Source: Paenibacillus mesophilus
GTDB taxonomy: Bacteria; Bacillota; Bacilli; Paenibacillales; NBRC-103111
Length of the DNA: 64,000 nt
Direction: 5' to 3'
Assembly (NCBI RefSeq): GCF_005938385.1
Contig: NZ_VCRA01000002.1
Coordinates: 496,001 to 560,000, forward strand
Positions 25,764 through 33,225 of the stretch are shown one piece after another. The number at the start of each line of letters is the position of its first letter. The first letter of the stretch is position 1. The notes under the pieces were generated by a model that had not been told where the DNA came from, made no database searches, and saw only the letters and a program-made list of their open reading frames with translations. The translations under genes and the position numbers were made by a program.

Positions 25764-25792
25764 AGGCGATGCTTGATGCATTGCCTTTTTTT
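25764..25792 (+). terminator. Terminator after the beta-helix gene
   Basis: AGGCGATGC (25764-25772) pairs with GCATTGCCT (25778-25786; one G-U), 5-base loop, then seven Ts. Confidence 0.9.
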
Positions 25793-25903
25793 CGTTTAGG
25801 AGACCGGGGCTTAGAAAAAGATAGTACTTCCTCTGTGCGCTAATTCCATTACAATACAAGTAGCCGACATCATGGAGTTTGACGACGGAAAGTAGAGGTG
25901 CGT

Positions 25904-26902
25904 ATGCAAAATCGCAAAGTACGAATCGCCGGAACGGGCAAATATTTACCGAAGCGCCGGGTCACCGACTCGGATATGGATGCCGCTCTCGGTGTACCGG
26001 ATGGCTGGGTACGCAAAAAAACGAACGTGGTCGAACGTTATTTCATAGAGGATGAAACCGCCTCGCAGATGGGGGCGAAGGCGGCCTATGCCGCACTGGA
26101 TGCGGCAGGACTTACATTCGCGGATATCGATTGCCTCGTCTGTACGAGCGGCACGATGGAACAGCCGATTCCTTGCACGGCCGCCTTGATACAGGAAGCG
26201 ATGGGACAGCGGCAGTCCGGCGTGCCTGCCTTCGACATCAACTCGACCTGCCTCAGCTTCGTGGCGGGGCTCGATGTGATGTCCTACATGGTTGCGGCGG
26301 GTAGGTACCGGCATGTACTGCTGGTCGCGACCGAAGTTGCGTCGAAAGGGTTAAACTGGCGGCATAAGGAGAGCGCCGCTCTGTTCGGCGACGGAGCGGC
26401 GGCAGCTGTCATCGGACCTTCGGGACCGAAAGATTCGTCGCGTATTTTATATGCCGCTATGGAGACGTACAGCGCAGGAGCCCATTTATCGGAAATACGC
26501 GGAGGCGGCAGCGCAAGGCATGCCGCGGCTTACGCGGCCGATACCGCCGACCATTATTTGTTCGATATGAACGGAGATGCGCTGTTCCGGATGGCTTCGC
26601 AGAAGCTGCCGGATTTTCTGAACAGGCTGCTGGCCGGGGCCGGCTGCGGGCTCGACCGCATCAAGCTTGTCGTCCCGCATCAAGGGAGCGCGATGGCGAT
26701 GAGGCTGCTTGCCCGCAAGCTGGGAATAGAAGAAGGGAAGCTGATGTGCATTACTCCGAACCATGGCAATACGATCGCGGCTTCGATCCCGATGGGATTG
26801 CACGAAGCGATTCGCGGCGGCATGATCGAGCGCGGGGATCGGGTGCTGCTGCTCGGCACGTCAGCCGGCATGACGTTGGGAGGCGTAGTGCTTGACTATT
26901 AG
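25904..26902 (+). CDS. 3-oxoacyl-ACP synthase III-like condensing enzyme (FabH/OleA-like)
   Basis: 332-aa thiolase-fold enzyme. Catalytic Cys116 is in NSTCLSF, His259 in VPHQGS and Asn289 in NHGNTIAASIP, the complete FabH triad. It joins an acyl-CoA or acyl-ACP to a malonyl or second acyl thioester. The active-site context STCLSF instead of ACSGF sets it apart from housekeeping FabH. The start at ATG 25904 has AGAGGTG 6 bases upstream; GTG 25898 is less likely. It is the first gene of a six-gene overlapping operon and its end overlaps the ATP-grasp gene by 11 bases. TACAAT at 25850-25855 is a possible -10. Confidence 0.9.
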   Translation: MQNRKVRIAGTGKYLPKRRVTDSDMDAALGVPDGWVRKKTNVVERYFIEDETASQMGAKAAYAALDAAGLTFADIDCLVCTSGTMEQPIPCTAALIQEAMGQRQSGVPAFDINSTCLSFVAGLDVMSYMVAAGRYRHVLLVATEVASKGLNWRHKESAALFGDGAAAAVIGPSGPKDSSRILYAAMETYSAGAHLSEIRGGGSARHAAAYAADTADHYLFDMNGDALFRMASQKLPDFLNRLLAGAGCGLDRIKLVVPHQGSAMAMRLLARKLGIEEGKLMCITPNHGNTIAASIPMGLHEAIRGGMIERGDRVLLLGTSAGMTLGGVVLDY

Positions 26903-28175
26903 GCTTGATGCGGGGAAGCGCGAAGGGCATGGCAAACCGTCAAAGCGACCGAAGGTGCTCATTACCGGAGGACGGGCGCCTGTCGCTCTGGAGATGGCCC
27001 GAATGCTTGCCGAGGCCGGCTGCGAGGTGCATGCCGCGGAAAGCTTGCGGTTTCATTTGTGCCGCGTCTCGAAAGCCGTCACGAGCAGTACTCATGTTCC
27101 GAGCCCGGCATGGGACACGGAAGGATTTCTGAGCGGACTCGAGCGGATCGTCAGGAGGGAAGGAATCGACTGGATCGTACCGACTTGTGAAGAAATCTTC
27201 TATGTCTCTTCCGGTCTGGAACGGCTCGAACGATTATGCCGCGTATTCGCGGCGCCGCTCGGCCAGCTGCGACGGCTGCACAGCAAGTGGTTATTCATTC
27301 GGCGGGCTGAGGAGCTCGGCTTTGCCGTACCCGCAACCCGCTTGCTTGCCAGTCCGGCGGAGTGGAGCGATACGATGGCTCGTACGATACCGGAATGGGC
27401 GGACGGCGTCGTACTGAAGCCGGAGTTTTCCCGCTCCGGCACCAAGGTGCGCATCATCCGCCAAGAAACGGGCGGACGCGGAGTCTACGGTTCAGTCGGG
27501 CAATCGGCTAACTTGATCGATAGACGGAAATCGCCGGTCCCGGAAGGAAGCGGCTATCCATGGGTAGCACAGCAATATATTCGCGGACAAGGCTTATGCA
27601 CTTATAGCATCGTGCATGACGGCAAGCTGGCGGCCCACGCCGCATATGCCGTCACTTATTCGGTCCGCGGCGGAGCCTGCTTTTATTTCGAGCCGTTGAA
27701 CGATCCGAGGCTGAAGGAGTGGGTGCGGACGTTTGCCCGGCACGAGCGTTTTACCGGGCAGCTTGCCTTCGATTTCATCGAGTCGGCGGACGGCGTTCTG
27801 TATCCGATCGAATGCAATCCGCGGGCGACAAGCGGCATCCATTTATTCGGACCTGAGGACCGTCTGGCCGATGCCTTGTTCGATCCGGATTCGCTCGGCG
27901 ATACGATTGTCGAGCCGCAGCCGACGACGCGGAAAATGCTGGCCGTGCCGATGCTCGCCTTGGGATGGAAAAACGGCGGCCCTGGACGAAGCTTGCTGAT
28001 ATGGCTGCGGAAGCTCGCTTCGGCGCGCGATGTCGTATACCGGCGGGACGATCCGCGGCCTTTCCGCGAGCAGCTGCTGCTCCTGAACGAATTGCGCCGG
28101 ATCGCCCGCGCCCGCGGCCAGACGATGATGGAGGCGTCGACCTGCGATATCGAATGGAATGGGGGCTTGCTATGA
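26892..28175 (+). CDS. ATP-grasp ligase-like protein
   Basis: 427-aa cytoplasmic protein with a Rossmann-type N-domain (VLITGGRAPVALEMARML), an ATP-binding lysine region (DGVVLKPEFSRSGTKV) and a metal-binding block GQLAFDFIESADGVLYPIEC followed by NPRATSGIHLF (about residues 288-319) with the conserved Glu/Asn pair. ATP-grasp enzymes activate a carboxylate as acyl phosphate for attack by an amine or other nucleophile. The TTG start at 26892 overlaps the KAS III gene and has GGGAGG at 26878-26883. Its stop overlaps the next ATG (ATGA), so translation is coupled. Confidence 0.85.
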   Translation: MTIRLDAGKREGHGKPSKRPKVLITGGRAPVALEMARMLAEAGCEVHAAESLRFHLCRVSKAVTSSTHVPSPAWDTEGFLSGLERIVRREGIDWIVPTCEEIFYVSSGLERLERLCRVFAAPLGQLRRLHSKWLFIRRAEELGFAVPATRLLASPAEWSDTMARTIPEWADGVVLKPEFSRSGTKVRIIRQETGGRGVYGSVGQSANLIDRRKSPVPEGSGYPWVAQQYIRGQGLCTYSIVHDGKLAAHAAYAVTYSVRGGACFYFEPLNDPRLKEWVRTFARHERFTGQLAFDFIESADGVLYPIECNPRATSGIHLFGPEDRLADALFDPDSLGDTIVEPQPTTRKMLAVPMLALGWKNGGPGRSLLIWLRKLASARDVVYRRDDPRPFREQLLLLNELRRIARARGQTMMEASTCDIEWNGGLL

Positions 28176-29161
28176 AGGCACTCGTGACGGGCGGAACCGG
28201 ATTTCTCGGGAGACGGCTCGCCATGGCGCTGCACGACGATGGCTGGGACGTGACCGCTGTCGGAAGGCGTCCGGCCAAGGGCGAGGAGCTGCGGCGGCAA
28301 GGCATCCGTTTCGTGCAGGCGGATTTGCGGGATCGGGAAAGTATTTCAGCCGCATGTGCCGGTCAAGACGCGGTCTTTCACTGCGGCGCCCTGTCCGCCT
28401 CATGGGGCGCTTACTCCGCATTTTATGAGAGCAACGTACGGGGCACGGAGCATGTCATTGCCGGGTGCAGGAGGCATGAGGTAGCGAGGCTAGTTCATGT
28501 ATCCACTCCGAGCGTCTATTTCGGCGGCACGAACAGGATTAACGTTCGGGAATCGGACCCATTGCCCGCCCGTCAAGCGAGTCCTTATGCGGAAACGAAG
28601 CGACTCGCTGAGCTGGCGGTGCTGGATGCTTGCGCGCAAGGCTTGCCGGCGGTCATTATCCGCCCGCGTGCGCTGTTCGGCCCGGAGGACGCTTCGATTA
28701 TACCCCGGTTGATCGAAGCCAATGCAACTCGCGGTATTCCGCTTATCGACGGCGGTACGGCGTTAATCGACCTGACTTATGTCGATAATGCCGTGCAGGC
28801 GATGCTGCTTTGCCAGGCCGCACCGGAGTCCGTAGTCGGGAACATTTACAATATATCGAACGGTGAACCGATGCCGTTCGCCGAAGCGGTCGACTTGCTA
28901 TTCGGTCTGCTGAAGCTTCCGGTGCGGTACAGACCGCTGCCGTTTGCAGCGGCATATGCGGCGGCCGCGCTCATGGAGCTGTCGGCAAGGCTGCTTCCCG
29001 GCGATCGGGAGCCGCTCTTGACCCGGGCCATGGCGGGCATGCTTGGCCGCAGTCAGACGCTGGACATCGGCGCGGCCCGGCGCGAGCTCGGCTATTCGCC
29101 GAACGTAACGGTGCGGGAGGGCATGCAGGCTTATGCCCGGTGGAGGAGCAATCAGCATTAG
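28172..29161 (+). CDS. NAD(P)-dependent epimerase/3-beta-HSD-like dehydrogenase (OleD-like)
   Basis: 329-aa extended SDR. The cofactor motif GGTGFLG is at residues 7-13, catalytic YAETK near 139-143, with an upstream VHVSTPSVYFGG segment supplying the Ser/Thr. The proline-rich C-terminal helices (..YRPLPFAAAYAAAALMELSARLL..) resemble OleD and 3-beta-hydroxysteroid dehydrogenases, which reduce beta-keto acids or oxidise beta-hydroxy groups. The ATG overlaps the ATP-grasp stop by four bases. With the KAS III-like enzyme upstream, reduction of a beta-keto condensation product is a plausible role. Confidence 0.87.
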   Translation: MKALVTGGTGFLGRRLAMALHDDGWDVTAVGRRPAKGEELRRQGIRFVQADLRDRESISAACAGQDAVFHCGALSASWGAYSAFYESNVRGTEHVIAGCRRHEVARLVHVSTPSVYFGGTNRINVRESDPLPARQASPYAETKRLAELAVLDACAQGLPAVIIRPRALFGPEDASIIPRLIEANATRGIPLIDGGTALIDLTYVDNAVQAMLLCQAAPESVVGNIYNISNGEPMPFAEAVDLLFGLLKLPVRYRPLPFAAAYAAAALMELSARLLPGDREPLLTRAMAGMLGRSQTLDIGAARRELGYSPNVTVREGMQAYARWRSNQH

Positions 29162-29184
29162 TGCGAGGAGGTGAGCAACGGACC

Positions 29185-30090
29185 ATGAAGGATTGGCGGC
29201 AGGACATGCATCAAGACGATAATGGGAAGCTCCCTTTGCAGCTGTCGCAGAAAGTCGGTCTGCGGCTGTTCGCGGCCGGCTACTGCACACATCCCGAATG
29301 GGTGACAATTCGTGGAGGTTCGTTACGCAATTGCCGTATTCCGGCTCTATTCGCTTGTATCGAGCATCCGACATTCGGCACGGTGCTGGTCGACACCGGC
29401 TATTCCGGGAGATTTTTGCGGGAAACGGACCGTCTGCCCGGCAGATTGTATCGAGCCGTTACGCCGGTCTTCTTTCGCGAGGAGGACAGCGCCGCGCGCC
29501 AGCTTGAACATTGCGGAATCACAGCAGAGCAAGTGCGCGTGATCATTATTACGCATTTCCATGCCGACCATATAGCCGGATCGAAAGACTTTCCGAACGC
29601 GCAATTCGTATACTTGCCGAAGGCTTACGACGCAGTGAAACGATTACGCGGCTTGGCCGCTTTGCGCAGGGCGTTCCTGCCGGGCCTGCTGCCGGATCGA
29701 TTCGAGGAGCGGTCGAGACCGATCCGGCCGGACGCGCGAATTGCGCTGCCTCCCGAGATTCCGTTTCCCTATGCGCTGGACGCGCTCGGAGACGGCAGCG
29801 TGCTTGCGGTCGAGCTTCCGGGGCATGCCGACGGGCAGATCGGGCTGCTGATGGCGACAGAGAGGCACGACTACTTGCTATGCGCCGATGCGGCCTGGTC
29901 GGGTAGAGCGGTTCGCGAGAACCGGCCGCCGCATCCGATCGCCGGCCTTATTATGCCGGACCGGCGTCAATACGCGGACAGCTTCCGGAAGCTTGTCGAG
30001 CTGAAGCGTCGCTTTCCGAAGCTTCGCCTCGTCGCGTCGCATTGTCCGGAAGTTTGGCGAGAATGGGTTCCGGGCGGTGAGCCGCTATGA
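29185..30090 (+). CDS. MBL-fold metallo-hydrolase
   Basis: 302-aa metallo-beta-lactamase-fold protein. The metal motif THFHADHIAGS (HxHxDH, about residues 122-132) is followed by LPGHADGQIGLL, CADAAWSG and ASHCPE, giving the remaining metal ligands. The arrangement resembles lactonase/thioesterase-type MBL proteins. GAGGAGG lies 13 bases before the ATG at 29185. Position in the operon suggests hydrolysis of a thioester or lactone intermediate; this is inference. Confidence 0.85.
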   Translation: MKDWRQDMHQDDNGKLPLQLSQKVGLRLFAAGYCTHPEWVTIRGGSLRNCRIPALFACIEHPTFGTVLVDTGYSGRFLRETDRLPGRLYRAVTPVFFREEDSAARQLEHCGITAEQVRVIIITHFHADHIAGSKDFPNAQFVYLPKAYDAVKRLRGLAALRRAFLPGLLPDRFEERSRPIRPDARIALPPEIPFPYALDALGDGSVLAVELPGHADGQIGLLMATERHDYLLCADAAWSGRAVRENRPPHPIAGLIMPDRRQYADSFRKLVELKRRFPKLRLVASHCPEVWREWVPGGEPL

Positions 30091-31442
30091 ATATGGAAAC
30101 GTTGGACCGATTGGCCGTGTTATACCGGTATTGGCTGACACGACGTCATAGCAGCCGCTGGGCGGATCGGGCATCGCTCGAACGATGGCAAGAAAAACGT
30201 GTAAGAGCCCATTTGAAGCGAGTGAGGAGCGAATCTCCATTTTACCGGGAGCTGTGGGGAGAACGGGACCTTTCGCGATGGCGGGAGCTGCCCGTGATCG
30301 ACAAAGCCGCGATGATGGAGCATTTCGACCGGCTGAATACGGCCGGCATCCGCAAGGACGATGCTTTTGCTCTTGCGCTGCGGGCTGAACGAACGCGCGA
30401 TTTTACGCCGATGATGGACGGTATTACGATCGGTCTGTCGTCGGGAACGTCGGGCAGCCGCGGACTGTTTCTAGTCAGCAAGGAAGAACGGCTGGCCTGG
30501 GCGGGAGCGGTGCTGGCCAAGGTGCTGCCCGGATCGATCGCGGACGATCATCGTATCGCGTTCTTTTTACGCGCGGACAGCAATTTGTACGGAACGGTCG
30601 GCGGGGGAAGGCTGCAGTTCGTCTTCTACGATTTGCTCGATCCGGTGGCGCAGCATCTGGCCCGTCTCGCGAGACAGCAGCCGACCTTGCTCGCTGCGCC
30701 GCCGTCGATGCTGCGGCTGCTGGCCGAGAGCCGTAAGACGGGGAAGCTCGATATTCGTCCCGAACGGATCGTCTCGGTAGCAGAGTCGCTGGATCCGCTC
30801 GACCGTAGCTTTATCGAGGAGGCGTTCGGACAAACCTTGCATCAGGTGTACCAATGCACCGAAGGTTTTCTCGGCTCTACCTGCGCACTTGGGACGATCC
30901 ATATTCATGAAGATATCGTCTGTATTCAGAAAGAGTACGTTGACCCCGGGCAGTCGAAGTTCGTTCCGATCGTCACCGACTTCTCCAGACGGACCCAGCC
31001 GATTGTCCGATACAGGCTGAACGATCTACTGACCGAACGCGACGGCCCTTGTCCGTGCGGATCGCCGTTCATGGCCATACAATCGATCGAAGGCCGCTGC
31101 GACGATCTGTACTATTTTCCTTCACTGGACGGCAAAGGGTGGGTACGGGTCTTTCCGGATTTCATAACGAGAGCCGTGCTTGGAGCATCCTCGGAAATCG
31201 AGGAATATCAGGTCGTGCTCCATGCACCGGATCTGATGAGTATTCATTTGCGCGTTCGTCAGGATGCCCGGGCGGTTACGTGCGAGCACGTAGCGAAAGC
31301 GATGGCCGGATTGTGCGCGCGAATGGGCTGCCGCACTCCCGAGATCGAATTCGCCGATTATTCATTTGTGCCGGGAAGCAAGAAGCTGAGACGGGTAGAA
31401 AGGAGATTCGCTTTTGAACCGAATCCCGACCTTATTCGATAA
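30087..31442 (+). CDS. Adenylate-forming enzyme (F390 synthetase/PaaK-related)
   Basis: 451-aa ANL-type ligase of the phenylacetate-CoA ligase/coenzyme F390 synthetase clade. The phosphate-binding loop is SSGTSGSRG (about residues 117-125). A later ..GPCPCGSPFMAIQSIEGRCDD.. carries the CxCG motif and the (I/V)xGRxDD block of PaaK-like enzymes. It would activate a carboxylic acid as an acyl-adenylate. ATGA overlaps the MBL gene stop. In a biosynthetic context it may load the starter acid for the KAS III-like enzyme or the acyl donor for the GNAT-like protein. Confidence 0.82.
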   Translation: MNMETLDRLAVLYRYWLTRRHSSRWADRASLERWQEKRVRAHLKRVRSESPFYRELWGERDLSRWRELPVIDKAAMMEHFDRLNTAGIRKDDAFALALRAERTRDFTPMMDGITIGLSSGTSGSRGLFLVSKEERLAWAGAVLAKVLPGSIADDHRIAFFLRADSNLYGTVGGGRLQFVFYDLLDPVAQHLARLARQQPTLLAAPPSMLRLLAESRKTGKLDIRPERIVSVAESLDPLDRSFIEEAFGQTLHQVYQCTEGFLGSTCALGTIHIHEDIVCIQKEYVDPGQSKFVPIVTDFSRRTQPIVRYRLNDLLTERDGPCPCGSPFMAIQSIEGRCDDLYYFPSLDGKGWVRVFPDFITRAVLGASSEIEEYQVVLHAPDLMSIHLRVRQDARAVTCEHVAKAMAGLCARMGCRTPEIEFADYSFVPGSKKLRRVERRFAFEPNPDLIR

Positions 31443-32574
31443 ACAATCGTTTGAGCGGATCGACTGGCCCGAGACGCCGGAAGGCGACTACGCAAAGCGC
31501 TTCCTGCTCCCGCTATTCCGGCAGCCGGTTGAAACTTATGTTCCCAACATTAGCACGACCGTTTACGCTCTCCGGTTAGATCGGACTGTTTTGCCGGTGA
31601 CGGTTAACGATGCCGAGTACGGCAACTCCTATGTATGCTCGCCGTTTACGCACTATGCAAGCTATGCCCGTCAGGAGCTGTACTTTCTGAAATCCGGCAC
31701 GGCGCGATTCGTGTTGAGCGGCGTGCTCCATGCTCTGGGTTTGTTGCTTAGAGCAAGCCGATTCAACCGGGCAGTTCATGTCAACAACTGGCTGCTTTCT
31801 ACGAATCTGTATCCGGAAATGACCGCACAAGAGACGGATGGGGCGATCAAGCTGCTGCTCGACCAATTTCCGCGGCATACGATCATTTTCCGCTCCTTAT
31901 GCCGAACGATCAACGGCGATCTGATAGACCGCCTGCAGCGAAAAGGCTTCCGGCTCGTACCGAGCAGACAAATTTATTTATGGCGGGAGAAGGGCCCGCA
32001 AGCGCCCAATGCGAAAGCCCGCTGGTTGTTGAAACGCGATTATGCGCTATTGGAGAAGCACGGGTATGAAGCGATCGGTCCGGAAATGCTGACGGCCGCG
32101 GATATGCCAAGGCTGGCGGAGCTGTATCGCGCGCTTTACTTGGATAAATATTCGTATTACAATCCGCAATTCGGCGAAGCTTTTCTGGAGCTGGCCCACA
32201 GCGGGAAGCTGCTGCAGCTGCATGCACTGCGTCATACAAAAAGCGGCCGCCTCGATGCCGTACTCGGCTATTACTGCCGCGACGGAATCATGACGACCCC
32301 CATATTCGGCTATGACACCTCGCTGCCGCAGGTAACCGGCTTGTACCGTATGCTGTCCGCCGTACTTCTCGGCATTGCCGGATCGAACTGCCACCTGCTG
32401 CATGAAAGCTCGGGAGCCGCGCAGTTCAAACGAAACCGTGGAGCGGCAGCCGAGATCGAGTACAGCGCGGTTTACGACCGCCATCTGCCGTTCGATCGCC
32501 GGGCTAGCTGGATGCTGCTGGAGAAGCTGTTGAACGGCATCGGAGTGCCGATGCTTGAGAAATACAAACTGTAA
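31414..32574 (+). CDS. GNAT/FemX-like acyltransferase, last gene of the biosynthetic operon
   Basis: 386-aa protein with no signal peptide. The C-terminal part (..LAELYRALYLDKYSYYNPQF.., ..LLQLHALRHTKSGRLDAVLGYYCRDG.., ..LLHESSGAAQFKRNRGA..) has the double-GNAT layout of FemX/BioF2-like acyltransferases; the N-terminal 150 residues are unassigned. It overlaps the adenylate-forming enzyme gene by 29 bases, with a TTG start at 31414 and AAAGGAGA about 8 bases upstream. It may transfer an activated acyl or aminoacyl group to the pathway product. Confidence 0.65.
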   Translation: MNRIPTLFDKQSFERIDWPETPEGDYAKRFLLPLFRQPVETYVPNISTTVYALRLDRTVLPVTVNDAEYGNSYVCSPFTHYASYARQELYFLKSGTARFVLSGVLHALGLLLRASRFNRAVHVNNWLLSTNLYPEMTAQETDGAIKLLLDQFPRHTIIFRSLCRTINGDLIDRLQRKGFRLVPSRQIYLWREKGPQAPNAKARWLLKRDYALLEKHGYEAIGPEMLTAADMPRLAELYRALYLDKYSYYNPQFGEAFLELAHSGKLLQLHALRHTKSGRLDAVLGYYCRDGIMTTPIFGYDTSLPQVTGLYRMLSAVLLGIAGSNCHLLHESSGAAQFKRNRGAAAEIEYSAVYDRHLPFDRRASWMLLEKLLNGIGVPMLEKYKL

Positions 32575-32606
32575 TGTCCGGATTGCTCATCGTCCGCAGC
32601 CGGTTG

Positions 32607-32774
32607 TTAATTCTTCGATAAGCCCGCGGCCGCTTCCTTGGCTTGCTCCGTTACATCCAGTGCCATTTCGGCTGCTTTGACGGCCCAATTGCGCACGGTT
32701 TTTCTCGCTTGCGGCGAAATAGCCAGCAGGATGACCGCTGCGCCTAAAGCTGCTGCTATCGGGGATTTGATCAT
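32607..32774 (-). CDS. Small membrane protein of 55 aa
   Basis: One predicted TM helix (SPIAAALGAAVILLAIS) followed by a charged amphipathic helix (..VRNWAVKAAEMALDVTEQAKEAAAGLSKN), reminiscent of YtxH-like or phasin-like small proteins. The start at 32774 (MIKSPIA) has AGGAGG 8 bases upstream; an ATG seven codons earlier has no site. It faces the biosynthetic operon tail-to-tail. Function unknown. Confidence 0.6.
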   Translation of the reverse strand: MIKSPIAAALGAAVILLAISPQARKTVRNWAVKAAEMALDVTEQAKEAAAGLSKN

Positions 32775-32851
32775 TTCCTGTACCTCCTCGGACATGGAAT
32801 CATTCTCGAATTATGCTTTCCAACCGTTTCCGTTTTTTATGCAAAGTATTG

Positions 32852-32880
32852 TTGGCAAACCTAATCATGTTTGTTATCAT
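32852..32880 (+). promoter_or_regulatory. SigA promoter of glnS T-box transcript
   Basis: TTGGCA (32852-32857), 17-base spacer, TATCAT (32875-32880). Transcription would start near 32887, just ahead of stem I of the T-box. Confidence 0.75.
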
Positions 32881-32898
32881 ATAAAGAATATTCAAACG

Positions 32899-33175
32899 CG
32901 ATGACGAGAAGAGTACGGAAAACCGTTCTTGCACAGAGAGCTCCAACCGCTGAAAAGGAGCCAAGAACTTTTTCCCGAACCAAGCCTCCGAGCGGCGCGT
33001 CGGAACCGAAGGAGGGGATGGCGTGACGGGAGCTCCCGTTATAGAGCTAGGGTATAAGCATTGCGTGCAATGCCGTACTCGAAGAGGTTAATATGGCGAC
33101 ATATTAATGAACCTGGGGTGGTACCACGAAAATTTCGTCCCCAAGACTTAAAGTCTTGGAGGTGAAGTTTTTTTT
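32899..33175 (+). ncRNA. T-box leader (glutamine type) upstream of glnS
   Basis: Stem I has the loop-E/S-turn pieces AGTA (32912-32915) and GAA (32977-32979), a GTTCTTG/CAAGAAC helix (32925-32931 with 32962-32968), an AGAGA bulge and GCTG (GNUG) at 32949-32952. The codon after GAA-C is CAA (32981-32983), a Gln specifier. The T-box core GGGGTGGTACCACG is at 33115-33128. The terminator is a 14-bp stem (33133-33146 with 33154-33167, one mismatch) followed by eight Ts. Uncharged tRNA-Gln would stabilise the antiterminator and switch on glnS. Confidence 0.92.
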
Positions 33176-33225
33176 ATTTGTACACCGGATTGCCATTCAT
33201 CCAAGTTCATTAGGAGGAGCCGACC

